Of a stretch of DNA of 54,470 nt, positions 7,574 to 15,958 are shown piece after piece. The stretch covers positions 1 to 54,470 of the forward strand of contig JACQVF010000048.1 of NCBI GenBank assembly GCA_016209885.1, given 5' to 3'. The notes under the pieces were generated by a model. It made no database searches, was not told where the DNA came from, and saw only the letters and a list, made by a program, of their open reading frames with translations. Both the position numbers and the translations under genes were made by a program. This DNA comes from Gemmatimonadota bacterium. Lineage in GTDB: Bacteria > Gemmatimonadota > Gemmatimonadetes > Longimicrobiales > Gaopeijiaceae. Position 1 is the stretch's first letter. Each line of letters opens with the position of its first letter.

Positions 7574-10054
7574 CTAGAGTTCGCGCAGGCTCCGACGCCG
7601 CTCGCGGTCGGCGGCCTCGAGGGCGGCCTGGATCGCGGGGCAGGCGGCCCGCACCGCATCCAGATCTTCGCGCCGGAGCTCGTAGAGGGCGCAGGGCGTG
7701 ACTGCGCGGCAGGTGGCGGTGCGCGGCTCTGCGTGGAGGAGCGCCATCTCCCCGAAGAAGTCGCCGGCTAGCAGCGTGGCGAGGGCGCGCACCACGCCGT
7801 CCTCCTCCCGCGAGACGCGCACGACGCCGCGCGCGATGAGAAACAGGGAATCGCCCGACTCCCCCTGGTGGATGATCGTCTCGCCGGTCGGCGCCGTATG
7901 CGGGCGCAGCCGGTCGGCCACGCGCTGGAACTCCTGCTCCGGCGTCTCGCGGAAGAAGGGGACCTTGCGGAGCAGCTCGCCCGGCTGGACGCGGAGCTTC
8001 CCCACGTCGGCGGCCCGGAGCTCGCGGATCTCGGTGGCGAGCTCTTCGAGCATCTTCTCGGCCACGCCCGTGGGGATCGTGCCCGCGTGGGCCGCCTCCT
8101 CGATGGCCTCGCGCTCCGCGTGGACGAGGAGTCGCTCGGCCAGCCGCTCCTGCATCGAGCCCACGAACTCGGGGAACTGGGCCGCCGTGGTGTCCAGGCG
8201 CTCGCGGGCGTTCTCGTGCCAGTAGCGGTAGTAGGCGCGGATCTCGTCCACCACCTCCGTCCGCGCGGCCTCCTCGCGGCCCAGGGCGTCGAGCTCCTCG
8301 AGCACGCGGGCACTGCCCTGGACGCGGCCCCAGGTGACCTCGTAGTCGCGCGCCGTCCGCGCCGTGCGCATGCGCTCGGGGAACTGCGTGAAGCCGAGCA
8401 CGCGGTCGAGCGCACGGACCACCGTATCCTCCATCCCTCCGCCCGGCGGGTGCAGGGTGTACTCCGGCACCCGCCCCTCGTGGCGGATCGCATCCGTCTG
8501 GAGCTCGATGGAGTGGGAGAGGCCGCGGTAGGAGCCCTCCGAAAGGTGGGCCCGCGCGAACATCTGGTAGTAGAGCGTCTTCTCCACGGCGAAACAGCGC
8601 AGAAACAGCAGCCGCCGCTCCATGTCACGGTCCAGCTCCTGGCTGCGCAGCTCGTCGAGCCGCCGGCGCATCTCCTGCATCCCGCCCTCACAGCGCTCCC
8701 GCAGACGCTCGGCAATCCGTGCGGAGAAGAGGCCGCCGGACTCGAGCTCCGGGATGCGCTCCAGGGCACGGTGCTTCGCCGAGAGCACGCCCTCGGCCCG
8801 GGCCAGTCGGTCCGAGAGCGGAGGCTGGTCGAGGCCGAGCCAGCGGACCAGGGTCTCCATGGTGAGGCCCTGGACCAGGAGCGTGAACAGCACCGAGCCC
8901 GTGACGAGGGCGACGAAGATGTCGCGGTCCTCGAACTCGGTGAGGCTGAGCACGATGGCGAGGGCGATGGCGCCCCGGAGCCCGCCCCAGAACATGACGG
9001 TCTGGTAGCGCCAGTTGATGGGCTCGGCGCCCGGCAGCTTGCCGAGCAGCGGCACGAGCCCGTAGATCACCAGGGCGCGCGAGACGAGCATGGCGAGGAC
9101 GACCCAGCCCAGGAGCCCGACCGCATCGCCCAGCGTGCCAAGCTCGACCCGCAGCCCCACGAGCAGGAAGATCAGCGCGTTCGCCACGTAGGCCAGGTAC
9201 TCCCAGAAGTGAGCGACGTACTCGGTGACGGACGGCGAGATCTTCGCGCGCCCCCACCCGCCCATGGTCACGCCGGCGGCCACGGTGGCCATGACGCCGC
9301 TCACGTGGAGCTGCTCCGCGATGAGGAAGGAGAAGTAGGCCAGAATCGTGGTGAGCGAGATCTCGATGAACGGGTCGTCCTCCACGAGCCCCACCAGATA
9401 GCCTATGGCGACGGCGGCGACCCACCCCACGACGACGCCGCCGAAGAAGACGGCGAAGAACGCGAGGGCGCCGCGGAACGCCGCGTCGGGCGCCAGGTAT
9501 CCGGCCAAGGCCACGCCCAGGATGATGCGGGCCGCGACGATCGCGGTCGCATCGTTGAAGAGGCTCTCGCCTTCCACGAGCACGGTGAGCCGTTTCGGCG
9601 CGCCGAGCTGCTTGAACAGCGCAATGACGGCTACAGGGTCCGTGGCGCTGAGGATCGCGCCCAGGAGCAGCGCGGCCGGCAGCTCGATGGGCGTCGCGAG
9701 CGCCACGATGCCGCCGATCAGCGCGGTGGAGAGCAGTAGCCCCGGCGCCGCCAGCACGAGCACCGGCGCCAGGTTCTCCCGCAGGTGCTGGGCATCCAGG
9801 TTGAACGCCGACTCGAAGATGAGAGTCGGAAGAAACACGTAGAGGATCACGTCCGGTGCGATGTCGTACGCGACGAGCGGCCGCAGGAAGGCCGGCCCGT
9901 GCTCGGCCAGCAGGGAGAGGACGATCCCCACCACCACCAGAAGCACGGTGAACGGGAGGCGGATCCGTTTCGTGAGCGCGAGGGCCCCGGCCGCGATGAG
10001 CAGCAGGCCGACGATCTGGCCGACGAGCCCGATGACTCCGCTCGCGTGCTCCAT
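7574..10054 (-). CDS. CPA1 Na+/H+ exchanger with C-terminal cyclic-nucleotide-binding domain
   Basis: The 826-residue protein has an NhaP/NHE-type membrane half (about 1-400) with the hallmark FLPTLIFESAFNLD, SATDPVAVIALFKQLG and EGESLFNDATAIV. A long soluble, largely helical linker follows (about 420-690), then a cNMP-binding domain (about 690-800). The phosphate-binding cassette is recognisable as FGEMALLHAEPRTAT, and the hinge as GESGDSLFLIARGVVRV. The order exchanger-linker-cNBD mirrors plant SOS1. It probably extrudes Na+ across the inner membrane with regulation by a nucleotide. The K+ channel gene lies two bases upstream, so they likely form an operon. Confidence 0.93.
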   Translation of the reverse strand: MEHASGVIGLVGQIVGLLLIAAGALALTKRIRLPFTVLLVVVGIVLSLLAEHGPAFLRPLVAYDIAPDVILYVFLPTLIFESAFNLDAQHLRENLAPVLVLAAPGLLLSTALIGGIVALATPIELPAALLLGAILSATDPVAVIALFKQLGAPKRLTVLVEGESLFNDATAIVAARIILGVALAGYLAPDAAFRGALAFFAVFFGGVVVGWVAAVAIGYLVGLVEDDPFIEISLTTILAYFSFLIAEQLHVSGVMATVAAGVTMGGWGRAKISPSVTEYVAHFWEYLAYVANALIFLLVGLRVELGTLGDAVGLLGWVVLAMLVSRALVIYGLVPLLGKLPGAEPINWRYQTVMFWGGLRGAIALAIVLSLTEFEDRDIFVALVTGSVLFTLLVQGLTMETLVRWLGLDQPPLSDRLARAEGVLSAKHRALERIPELESGGLFSARIAERLRERCEGGMQEMRRRLDELRSQELDRDMERRLLFLRCFAVEKTLYYQMFARAHLSEGSYRGLSHSIELQTDAIRHEGRVPEYTLHPPGGGMEDTVVRALDRVLGFTQFPERMRTARTARDYEVTWGRVQGSARVLEELDALGREEAARTEVVDEIRAYYRYWHENARERLDTTAAQFPEFVGSMQERLAERLLVHAEREAIEEAAHAGTIPTGVAEKMLEELATEIRELRAADVGKLRVQPGELLRKVPFFRETPEQEFQRVADRLRPHTAPTGETIIHQGESGDSLFLIARGVVRVSREEDGVVRALATLLAGDFFGEMALLHAEPRTATCRAVTPCALYELRREDLDAVRAACPAIQAALEAADRERRRSLREL

Positions 10055-10056
10055 GG

Positions 10057-11181
10057 CTACGGGGCGCTGGGGACGGGGGGCGCCGTCTCGGCGCGCAGGT
10101 AGCGCCTCACGGCCTCGATGTCCTCCGGCGAGCCCATGAGGATGAGCGTGAGCCCGGGGGTGAGCGGCAGCTCGGGCGGCGGATGATAGACCCAGTTCCC
10201 GTCCGTGGTGCGGCAGGCCAGGAGGAGCGCATTGGAGACGGGGCGAAAATCGACTTGCCCCAGGACCTTGCCGAGCTCCGCCGAGCTCTCGCCGAGCTGC
10301 ACCTCGTCCACCCGCAGGTTCCGCTCCCGGTCCCGCAACATCTGGTCCAGGAAGCTCACCACCGTGGGACGGACGAGCTCGGAGGCCATGCGCAGCCCGC
10401 CGATGTGGTGCGGAGAGACGACGGCGTCCGCCCCTGCCTTACGCAGCTTCTGCACCTGCTCCACGTCCGTGACTCGGGCAACGATGCGGAGCTGTGAGCT
10501 CATCTGGCGTGCCGTGAGGGTGATCACCAGGTTATCCTTATCGCTGTCGGCGCAGGCAATCAGCCCGGCGGCGCGGCGGATGCCCGCGCTCTCCAAGATC
10601 TCGTCGGCGGTGGGGTCGCCCACGAGCACGGGAACGCCCTCGAGCTCCGCGCGCACCCGACTGAGGCGCTCCGGCCTCTCGCAGATCACGACCAGGCTGC
10701 GGCCGACGCTCTGGAGCTCGGCGGCGGCGTAGAGGGCGGTGGGTCCGTCCCCGCAGACGATGAGGTGACCCGAGATGCGCGCGATCTCCTTCTGCATGCG
10801 GCGCCTCCAGAACACGTGGCCGAGCGCGCCCTCCAGCACGAACGCGGTCGTCGTCGAGACGAAGTACACGACGCCGCCCATCCCGAAGAGGAGGAGCGCC
10901 ATCGTGAACACGCGACCGCCGGGGTGCCCGGAGAGGTCGACGATCTCGCCGTAGCCGACGGTCGTGAGCGTGATAACCGTCATGTAGAGGGCATCGACCC
11001 ACGACACGCTGGGGTCGATGCTCGAGTACCCGATCACCCCGACTATGAGGAGGCCGACCAGGAAGAGGGCGGCCGCGGCGAGGCGGCGCCGCAACTGGCG
11101 GAGGTCCTCCTCCCACCCGGCGGCCGGAACGTCGACTTCGCTCAAGCTCTTCGGGGACCGGTCTTCACGCTGCTCTCTCAC
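10057..11181 (-). CDS. Two-helix potassium channel with RCK (TrkA-N/TrkA-C) domain
   Basis: Two transmembrane helices (FLVGLLIVGVIGYSSI and VFTMALLLFGMGGVVYFV) flank a pore loop with the K+ selectivity filter TTVGYGE. A Rossmann RCK domain (HLIVCGDGPTALYAAAELQ) and a TrkA-C-like region follow. Such proteins form tetrameric K+ channels (MthK/Kch type). The GTG at 11181 was chosen so the gene does not run into the divergent gene starting at 11295. The frame remains open to 11391 with an ATG at 11307, so the start is uncertain. Together with the adjacent exchanger it suggests a cation-homeostasis transcription unit. Confidence 0.88.
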   Translation of the reverse strand: MREQREDRSPKSLSEVDVPAAGWEEDLRQLRRRLAAAALFLVGLLIVGVIGYSSIDPSVSWVDALYMTVITLTTVGYGEIVDLSGHPGGRVFTMALLLFGMGGVVYFVSTTTAFVLEGALGHVFWRRRMQKEIARISGHLIVCGDGPTALYAAAELQSVGRSLVVICERPERLSRVRAELEGVPVLVGDPTADEILESAGIRRAAGLIACADSDKDNLVITLTARQMSSQLRIVARVTDVEQVQKLRKAGADAVVSPHHIGGLRMASELVRPTVVSFLDQMLRDRERNLRVDEVQLGESSAELGKVLGQVDFRPVSNALLLACRTTDGNWVYHPPPELPLTPGLTLILMGSPEDIEAVRRYLRAETAPPVPSAP

Positions 11182-11294
11182 CTGAATCGGATGGCCGCCC
11201 TGCCGCGCCGCAGCGTGCTTGCTGGTATGACAGACGGATGCGAGTTTACCCGCCTTCAACCCTGCAATGTGCAACCTGCGCGGGCGCGCACGCA

Positions 11295-12125
11295 ATGATC
11301 GGATCATCGGAGAATGGTGCACCCCAGCGGCCCGACGACCCGGGCGGAGTGAGCATTCTGGGCTGGCTGTCCGAGCTGCTCCGGGAGGCACCCGAGGCCG
11401 AGCCGCTCGAGCAGTTTCTCATGGAGGTGCAGCGAGCCTCGGCCGTGGGACGTCTTCTGAGCGGTGTCGCTCACGACCTGAGCAACGTGCTGGCGCCGGT
11501 GGCCGGCTTCGCGGAGCTCGTGGAGGGCGCGCCCGAGCTCACGGAGCAGACGCGCCGTTGGGCCAAGATTTTACGAGAGAACGCGGCGCGCTCCACCGAG
11601 TTCGCGCGGACTCTTCTGGCTTTCGGCCGTCAGGCCCGAGGACCGCGGGAGGTGCTGAACCCGAGCAGCGTGCTGGACGGTGTCCTCCAGCTCGTCCGCT
11701 ACCACCTCGAGCGCGCGCACATCGCCGTGGATATCACGGCGGACCGCGATCTCCCGCTCGTCGAGGTCGAGCCCGGTGAGCTGCAGCAGATCTTGCTGGC
11801 TCTGGTCCTGCACTGTGCTGACGTGCTCGAAGCCGGCGGCGGCGGAGGGCTGCGGGTTCGCGCGATCTCCTCGGTCGATTCGGTATCCGTCGAGTTCGTC
11901 TGCCAAGCCACGGCGGGCGTGCGCGGCTCCGCTCCCGCTGAGGAGTGGGCTGCGGCGACAGCGGCGGGCCTCGCGGACGCCTTCGTCCTCGTGACCGCTC
12001 GGCGGCTCGCCGCGCGGCAGGGGGGTACGCTGCGGGTGGAGGAAGGGGAGGCCGGAGTGGTGGCCGAGATGGTCCTTCGGCTCGATCTGCCGGCGTGGAG
12101 AACGCCGTCGGGGGGAGAGCGCTAG
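11295..12125 (+). CDS. Histidine-kinase-like protein with degenerate ATP-binding domain
   Basis: About 276 residues. The region around 55-75 has a canonical H-box (SGVAHDLSNVLAPVAGFAEL), as in HisKA dimerisation domains. The catalytic domain that follows is eroded: the N-box position reads LALVLHCADVLEA, with His-Cys where Asn is expected, no DxGxG G1 box is present, and the G2-like region lacks GLGL (DAFVLVTARRLAARQGG). There is no transmembrane segment or sensor domain. It may act as a phosphotransfer or phosphatase partner, or as a pseudokinase. The start is uncertain (in-frame candidates at 11238 and GTG 11349). It is divergent from the K+ channel gene. Confidence 0.75.
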   Translation: MIGSSENGAPQRPDDPGGVSILGWLSELLREAPEAEPLEQFLMEVQRASAVGRLLSGVAHDLSNVLAPVAGFAELVEGAPELTEQTRRWAKILRENAARSTEFARTLLAFGRQARGPREVLNPSSVLDGVLQLVRYHLERAHIAVDITADRDLPLVEVEPGELQQILLALVLHCADVLEAGGGGGLRVRAISSVDSVSVEFVCQATAGVRGSAPAEEWAAATAAGLADAFVLVTARRLAARQGGTLRVEEGEAGVVAEMVLRLDLPAWRTPSGGER

Positions 12126-12138
12126 GGGGAGGCCTCGC

Positions 12139-13332
12139 TCACCCGTCGGGTGCCGTCAGCGCCTCGAATGGGTCGCGGTCGTTACGGGCCAGGGCACGGG
12201 CGGACGCCACGATACGCTCGATGGCAGCGGGCAACTCGTCCTCACGGGTGAGCGCCGCATCGAAGTCGGCGAGGCGATGGTAGTAGCGGATGCGGGCGAG
12301 CAGCGTCGCGTTGTTGAGCGGCGTCTCCAGAAACCACGCGTATCGGGAGGCACGGAACCCGGGCTGTACGTCGGCGACGAAGCGCCGGCGCGCCGCCGCG
12401 AAGACCGACTCCCGCCGGCCGAGTTTCTCCTCACGCGTCATGTCTTGCGTCGCGTACAACCCGCGCAGCTCGTCGGCCACGCCGTCGATGAACGCGGAGA
12501 AGCGGAGCTCGTCGGCCCAGCGGTCGCGGGCGAGCTGACAGCGTTCCGGGTCACCGCCATCCGGCGCCGCGCGATCCAGCGCCCCACGATGCCGTCCGCC
12601 GCAGAAGAAGGCGATGGCCCCGCGGTTACCCACGAAGGTGGCGAAGCTCTCGTTGAACGTGGTGTGGCCGGACAGGTAGAGCGTGTTGTGGGTCAGCTCA
12701 TGGATTATCGTCTCCACGAGCCCCACGTCGTCGTAGCGGAGCAGGGTCGAGAGAAGCGGGTCCCCGAACCACCCCAGCGTGCTGAAGGCGGCCGTCGGTC
12801 GCAGGTACGTGTCGAACCCCTTCTCCTGCAGCTTTTCCTCCGCGGCCAGCGCCTCCTTCACGCCGAAGTAGCCGCGGTAGGGCACGCGCCCGACGATGGG
12901 GAACCACCAGGTGACCGGCTCGAGGCGGTCGCGCTGGGCGCCGGACAGGATGAGGGCGAGCGTATCCCGGTTCAGGCGCACGAACGTCGTGTAGGAGCCG
13001 TCCGCGTCCAGCCCCAGGGGGTCGCGGGCGAACTGCCGGGCCGCGAGCGCCAGGCGCAGCTTGTGCCGCGTCGCCTCATCCGTCTTCGGGTCGGCAATCA
13101 CCTTGGGGATCGGCCGCCGCGCTGCCAGGATGCGGGCCTCGTGGTAGCCGGCCCTGAGGACATAGAGGGGGGAGCAGGCAGAGACGAGGGGCAGGAGCAG
13201 CAACGTGGCCGTCAGGCGGCCCGTGCGGCCCGGCCCGGCCTCGGCTCGCGCGATCCGTGGGTGCGTTCGCGTCCTCTGCGCGCCCACCGCCTCGACCGGC
13301 AGGCCGCGAGCTCCGGCGTTGCTCGTCTTCAT
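12139..13332 (-). CDS. Predicted aminopeptidase, lipoprotein (DUF2265-type metallopeptidase)
   Basis: The 397-residue protein carries an Arg-rich N-terminus, a hydrophobic segment ending in LVSAC (lipobox) and the characteristic GYHEARILAARRPI of the predicted aminopeptidase family (COG4324). The zinc-binding HELTH sits in ETIIHELTHNTLYLSG, followed by FNESFATFVG, whose Glu is the likely third ligand. It should be a lipid-anchored periplasmic metalloprotease. Substrate is unknown. It is convergent with the kinase-like gene (13 bp apart) and has no obvious operon partner. Confidence 0.88.
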   Translation of the reverse strand: MKTSNAGARGLPVEAVGAQRTRTHPRIARAEAGPGRTGRLTATLLLLPLVSACSPLYVLRAGYHEARILAARRPIPKVIADPKTDEATRHKLRLALAARQFARDPLGLDADGSYTTFVRLNRDTLALILSGAQRDRLEPVTWWFPIVGRVPYRGYFGVKEALAAEEKLQEKGFDTYLRPTAAFSTLGWFGDPLLSTLLRYDDVGLVETIIHELTHNTLYLSGHTTFNESFATFVGNRGAIAFFCGGRHRGALDRAAPDGGDPERCQLARDRWADELRFSAFIDGVADELRGLYATQDMTREEKLGRRESVFAAARRRFVADVQPGFRASRYAWFLETPLNNATLLARIRYYHRLADFDAALTREDELPAAIERIVASARALARNDRDPFEALTAPDG

Positions 13333-13423
13333 CGGGACTCACATCGGCGCTTTCGCGCCCGGCTCGGGCGGAGGCGTTCCGTCACCCGTACGACCCGTGC
13401 GGGCGGCGCCGCCGGGCGGCGGC

Positions 13424-14206
13424 CTACCTCCGGCTCCCTTCCAGCAAACGCAGGAGCGGCACGCCGCCCTCCGTGGGCACGTACACCACGGAGCCCTGGG
13501 GGAGCTTGGTGAGCTGCTCGATGTAGTGGAAGGTGAGGTAAGCGGGGGTGAGGCCCTCGCTGATGATGTGCTGCGCCTCGGCGATTCCCTTCGCCTCCTC
13601 GATCTTCTGGCGGGCGCGCTCCTGGATGATCTCCGTCTGGAAGCGCTCGGCCGCCACCTGCTGCTCCCGCTGGAGCTTCACCTCGATGGCCTCCCGCACC
13701 CGAGCCGGCGCCTGGATCTCGCGAACGAAGACCTCGATGACCTCGATGCGGTCGCCCGCTTTCGCCTGGATCGCCTGTCGCATCGCGTCGGCCAGCTCGC
13801 GGCGGTTCGGCGAGAAGATCTCGTTGATGGACTTCGTGGCAATGGCGTCGCGCGTGCCGTTGCGCACGGAGTTCAGGACGATGCGATTCTTGATCTCCCG
13901 CTCGGTGCCGATCCGCTGGAACAGCCCCGGCGCTTTCGCCGGGTCGATGCGGTAGAGGAGCGACACCTCGAGGGTCACGTTGAGCTGCTCGCTGGTCTGC
14001 GCCTCGATGCTCTCGATGCCGCCGTCGCTCGGGAACGCCTGTTCGCGAACGGACATCTTCTCGACGCTGGCGAACGGGTTGATCACGTGAATCCCCTGGC
14101 TGAGCGACCCGGAGTCCACCTTGCCGAGGAAGTGCTTGACTCCCACCTGGCCCACATCGATGAGCGTGACGGCGTTCAGAAAAGCGAGGAGCACGCCGAC
14201 GGCCAT
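13424..14206 (-). CDS. Prohibitin/HflC-like SPFH (Band 7) protein, main reading frame
   Basis: From its ATG at 14206 the frame gives 260 residues: a hydrophobic segment (MAVGVLLAFLNAVTLIDVG), the SPFH core starting QVGVKHFLGKV, and a helical region rich in Glu/Gln/Arg ending near EEAKGIAEAQHI, as in prohibitins. Such proteins form large membrane-anchored rings that scaffold proteases or lipid microdomains. This ATG lacks a ribosome-binding site and the first helix of two-helix relatives. A well-placed start with a helix exists 109 bp upstream in another frame, so the gene is probably frameshifted (next entry). Confidence 0.85.
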   Translation of the reverse strand: MAVGVLLAFLNAVTLIDVGQVGVKHFLGKVDSGSLSQGIHVINPFASVEKMSVREQAFPSDGGIESIEAQTSEQLNVTLEVSLLYRIDPAKAPGLFQRIGTEREIKNRIVLNSVRNGTRDAIATKSINEIFSPNRRELADAMRQAIQAKAGDRIEVIEVFVREIQAPARVREAIEVKLQREQQVAAERFQTEIIQERARQKIEEAKGIAEAQHIISEGLTPAYLTFHYIEQLTKLPQGSVVYVPTEGGVPLLRLLEGSRR

Positions 14207-14315
14207 GACGCCGTAGCACGAGCTTGAGGGACCGCGTGCCGTACGTGGCCGGGGCGAGCGCCCAGAGGGCCGCGCCGGCCAGGATGGCGAGCAAAGCGAG
14301 AACGGTCAGTCCCAT
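14207..14315 (-). pseudogene. Probable 5' end of the prohibitin-like gene, out of frame
   Basis: An ATG at 14315 follows AAGGAGGAG with ideal spacing and encodes MGLTVLALLAILAGAALWA, a membrane helix, then ATYGTRSLKLV. After that the frame continues as an Arg-rich, non-protein-like shadow through the whole SPFH gene. The 260-residue SPFH frame, offset by one, picks up at about the same point (YGVMAVGVLL). A one-base indel between about 14205 and 14230 would join both into a two-helix prohibitin-like protein of about 296 residues. It could be a real mutation or an assembly error. Confidence 0.6.
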
Positions 14316-14477
14316 GCCTTCTCCTCCTTCACGGTCCGGTCATGGCCGCTGGCGGGTGGTGCCCCGCGTCCCGACGGCCACGTCCCCCTCCCGCCACGTG
14401 TCAGTGAGACCACTCCTCCGAGGTGCCCGGTCTGGGGTCCAGGCCGCGCCTCCATCCAACGTTACGTCTGCGGCGGC

Positions 14478-15632
14478 CTATTCCTTCCGTACCATGTAGA
14501 GGTATTCGCTCACCCGGTCTCCCCGGTAGTTGCGGTGCTCGCTGTCCTCGTCGGAGCGGTAGCGCCGGTAGCTTCTGCGGTAGCAGCGGAAGCTGGCGGG
14601 ATCACCATATTCGCGGAGTACGTCCTCGATGGTCGAGTGGCGAATGATTCCCTCATCGTTGTAGCTCATGACGATCCAGCGGCAGGGCGCCGCGGCGACG
14701 AGACGCTCGAAGGCGGTCTCGCAGCGGCTCCTGCGCGACCAGTCGCTCCGCTTCGCCTCGTCCGGGATGAGGCCGGTCTTCCCTCTCAGCTCGGGCGCGC
14801 CGTCGAGCCAGCCTACCGCGAGCAGCTCCGGGATGTGGTAGTAGCCCGCGTACTGGCGCGTATTGTACGGCGGGTCGAGGTAGAGCAGGTCGAAGGTGCC
14901 GGCCTGCGCCACGATCGTTGCGGCGTCATCCCGCAGCGCCTTCGACGGGCCGGCGCCGTTGCGCGGCGTGAAGTGCGGGACACGCAGCCGGAGCGACACC
15001 AGCGCGTTGGGCTGCCAGCTCTTCACGAACGACGCGTAGACGCCGGTGGTGTTCGCCACCCGGTCGGCCGCCTCGATGAGCGCCGCGACCAGCACGTCGT
15101 GGCCGTCCCGGTCCATGAGCCCCCCGGCGTGCCATTCGGCGATGTGCGCGCGGATCGCATCGATGCGTGCGGCGTTCTCGGGCGTGAAGTACATGCGACC
15201 ATGCCGGGCGCCCTCGCGGCCGGCGGGCGAGTAATGTTCGTGGATGAAGCCTGGTTCTGGCTCGAGGTGCTCCAGGAAGCGGAGCACCGCTCGGAGGTCG
15301 GGAGTGTGCCGGGCAGGCAGCGCGGCGTCGCTGGAGAGGGAGGGCTGAGGTTCGGAGGGATCCAGGAGGCCGGAAGCCGAGCGGCTATCGACTTCTGCCG
15401 CCAACCCCGAGAAGCCGGGCTCCCGGTCCAGCTCCACGTACGCACGCGCGAAGAGGTACGCGTAGCGCATGATGTCGCCGGCCACGACCTGGAAGCCCTC
15501 CTCCTTCAGCATGCGGGCAACGCTCGCGGTGCCGGAGAACGGGTCTACCGCACGGCCGCCGCGGATTCCGAGTCGCCGCAGGTGGCCGCGGATGAAGCCC
15601 AGCAACTTCGTCTTGTTGCCGATGTAGCGCAT
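14478..15632 (-). CDS. D12-class N6-adenine DNA methyltransferase
   Basis: From ATG 15632 the protein has 384 residues. It begins MRYIGNKTKLLGFI, the family's N-terminal motif, followed by the SAM-binding FxGxx motif as DPFSGTASVARMLK. Catalytic motif IV is DPPYNTRQY, with IPELLAVGWL just after. The C-terminus ends in a basic Tyr/Arg-rich stretch and EYLYMVRKE. It transfers methyl groups to adenine N6 in duplex DNA. No restriction endonuclease or specificity subunit lies next to it, so it looks solitary, with a possible regulatory or protective role. Confidence 0.9.
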   Translation of the reverse strand: MRYIGNKTKLLGFIRGHLRRLGIRGGRAVDPFSGTASVARMLKEEGFQVVAGDIMRYAYLFARAYVELDREPGFSGLAAEVDSRSASGLLDPSEPQPSLSSDAALPARHTPDLRAVLRFLEHLEPEPGFIHEHYSPAGREGARHGRMYFTPENAARIDAIRAHIAEWHAGGLMDRDGHDVLVAALIEAADRVANTTGVYASFVKSWQPNALVSLRLRVPHFTPRNGAGPSKALRDDAATIVAQAGTFDLLYLDPPYNTRQYAGYYHIPELLAVGWLDGAPELRGKTGLIPDEAKRSDWSRRSRCETAFERLVAAAPCRWIVMSYNDEGIIRHSTIEDVLREYGDPASFRCYRRSYRRYRSDEDSEHRNYRGDRVSEYLYMVRKE

Positions 15633-15655
15633 GGGCCGTGCTGTCGCCCGCCCGG

Positions 15656-15859
15656 CTACGCGCCCTCGCCTGCGTAGCGGCGCGCCTGCGGGCTCACGGC
15701 GACGCGCACCTCCACCAGGTCCACGGCCTCCACGATCTCGGCGGGGATCTCCGCGGCGGCGGCTCGGAGCGCCGTCGCCGCCTCCTCCGCGTCGACCGTG
15801 AACGTGTGGTACCCGAGCCGCTCGCGTCCGTAGCGGACGGTGACCTGAAACGTCTTCAT
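15656..15859 (-). CDS. Small hypothetical protein (67 aa)
   Basis: From ATG 15859 it reads MKTFQVTVRYGRERLGYHTF, then an alternating helix segment DAEEAATALRAAAAEIP and VDLVEVRVAVSP. The beta-alpha-beta-like pattern and length are protein-like. It lies 23 bp upstream of the methyltransferase on the same strand and probably shares its transcript. I do not recognise a family; it could be a small ferredoxin-fold accessory protein. Confidence 0.6.
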   Translation of the reverse strand: MKTFQVTVRYGRERLGYHTFTVDAEEAATALRAAAAEIPAEIVEAVDLVEVRVAVSPQARRYAGEGA

Positions 15860-15958
15860 GCGCAGGCAATGTAGACCCGCAGCTTCCGGGCGCACCAGCC
15901 TCAGGGCGGGCGCCGCCCGGCTTGTCGCACCTGCGGGGCCGGTCTATCCTACGCGTCC

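Noticed and set aside
7868..9739. Long open frame opposite the exchanger gene
   Set aside because: Shadow of the exchanger; composition dominated by His, Arg, Glu and Gly with no recognisable motif.
11182..11391. Longer N-terminus for the K+ channel
   Set aside because: It would overlap the divergent kinase-like gene and is Arg/Pro-rich without ribosome-binding site; kept only as an alternative.
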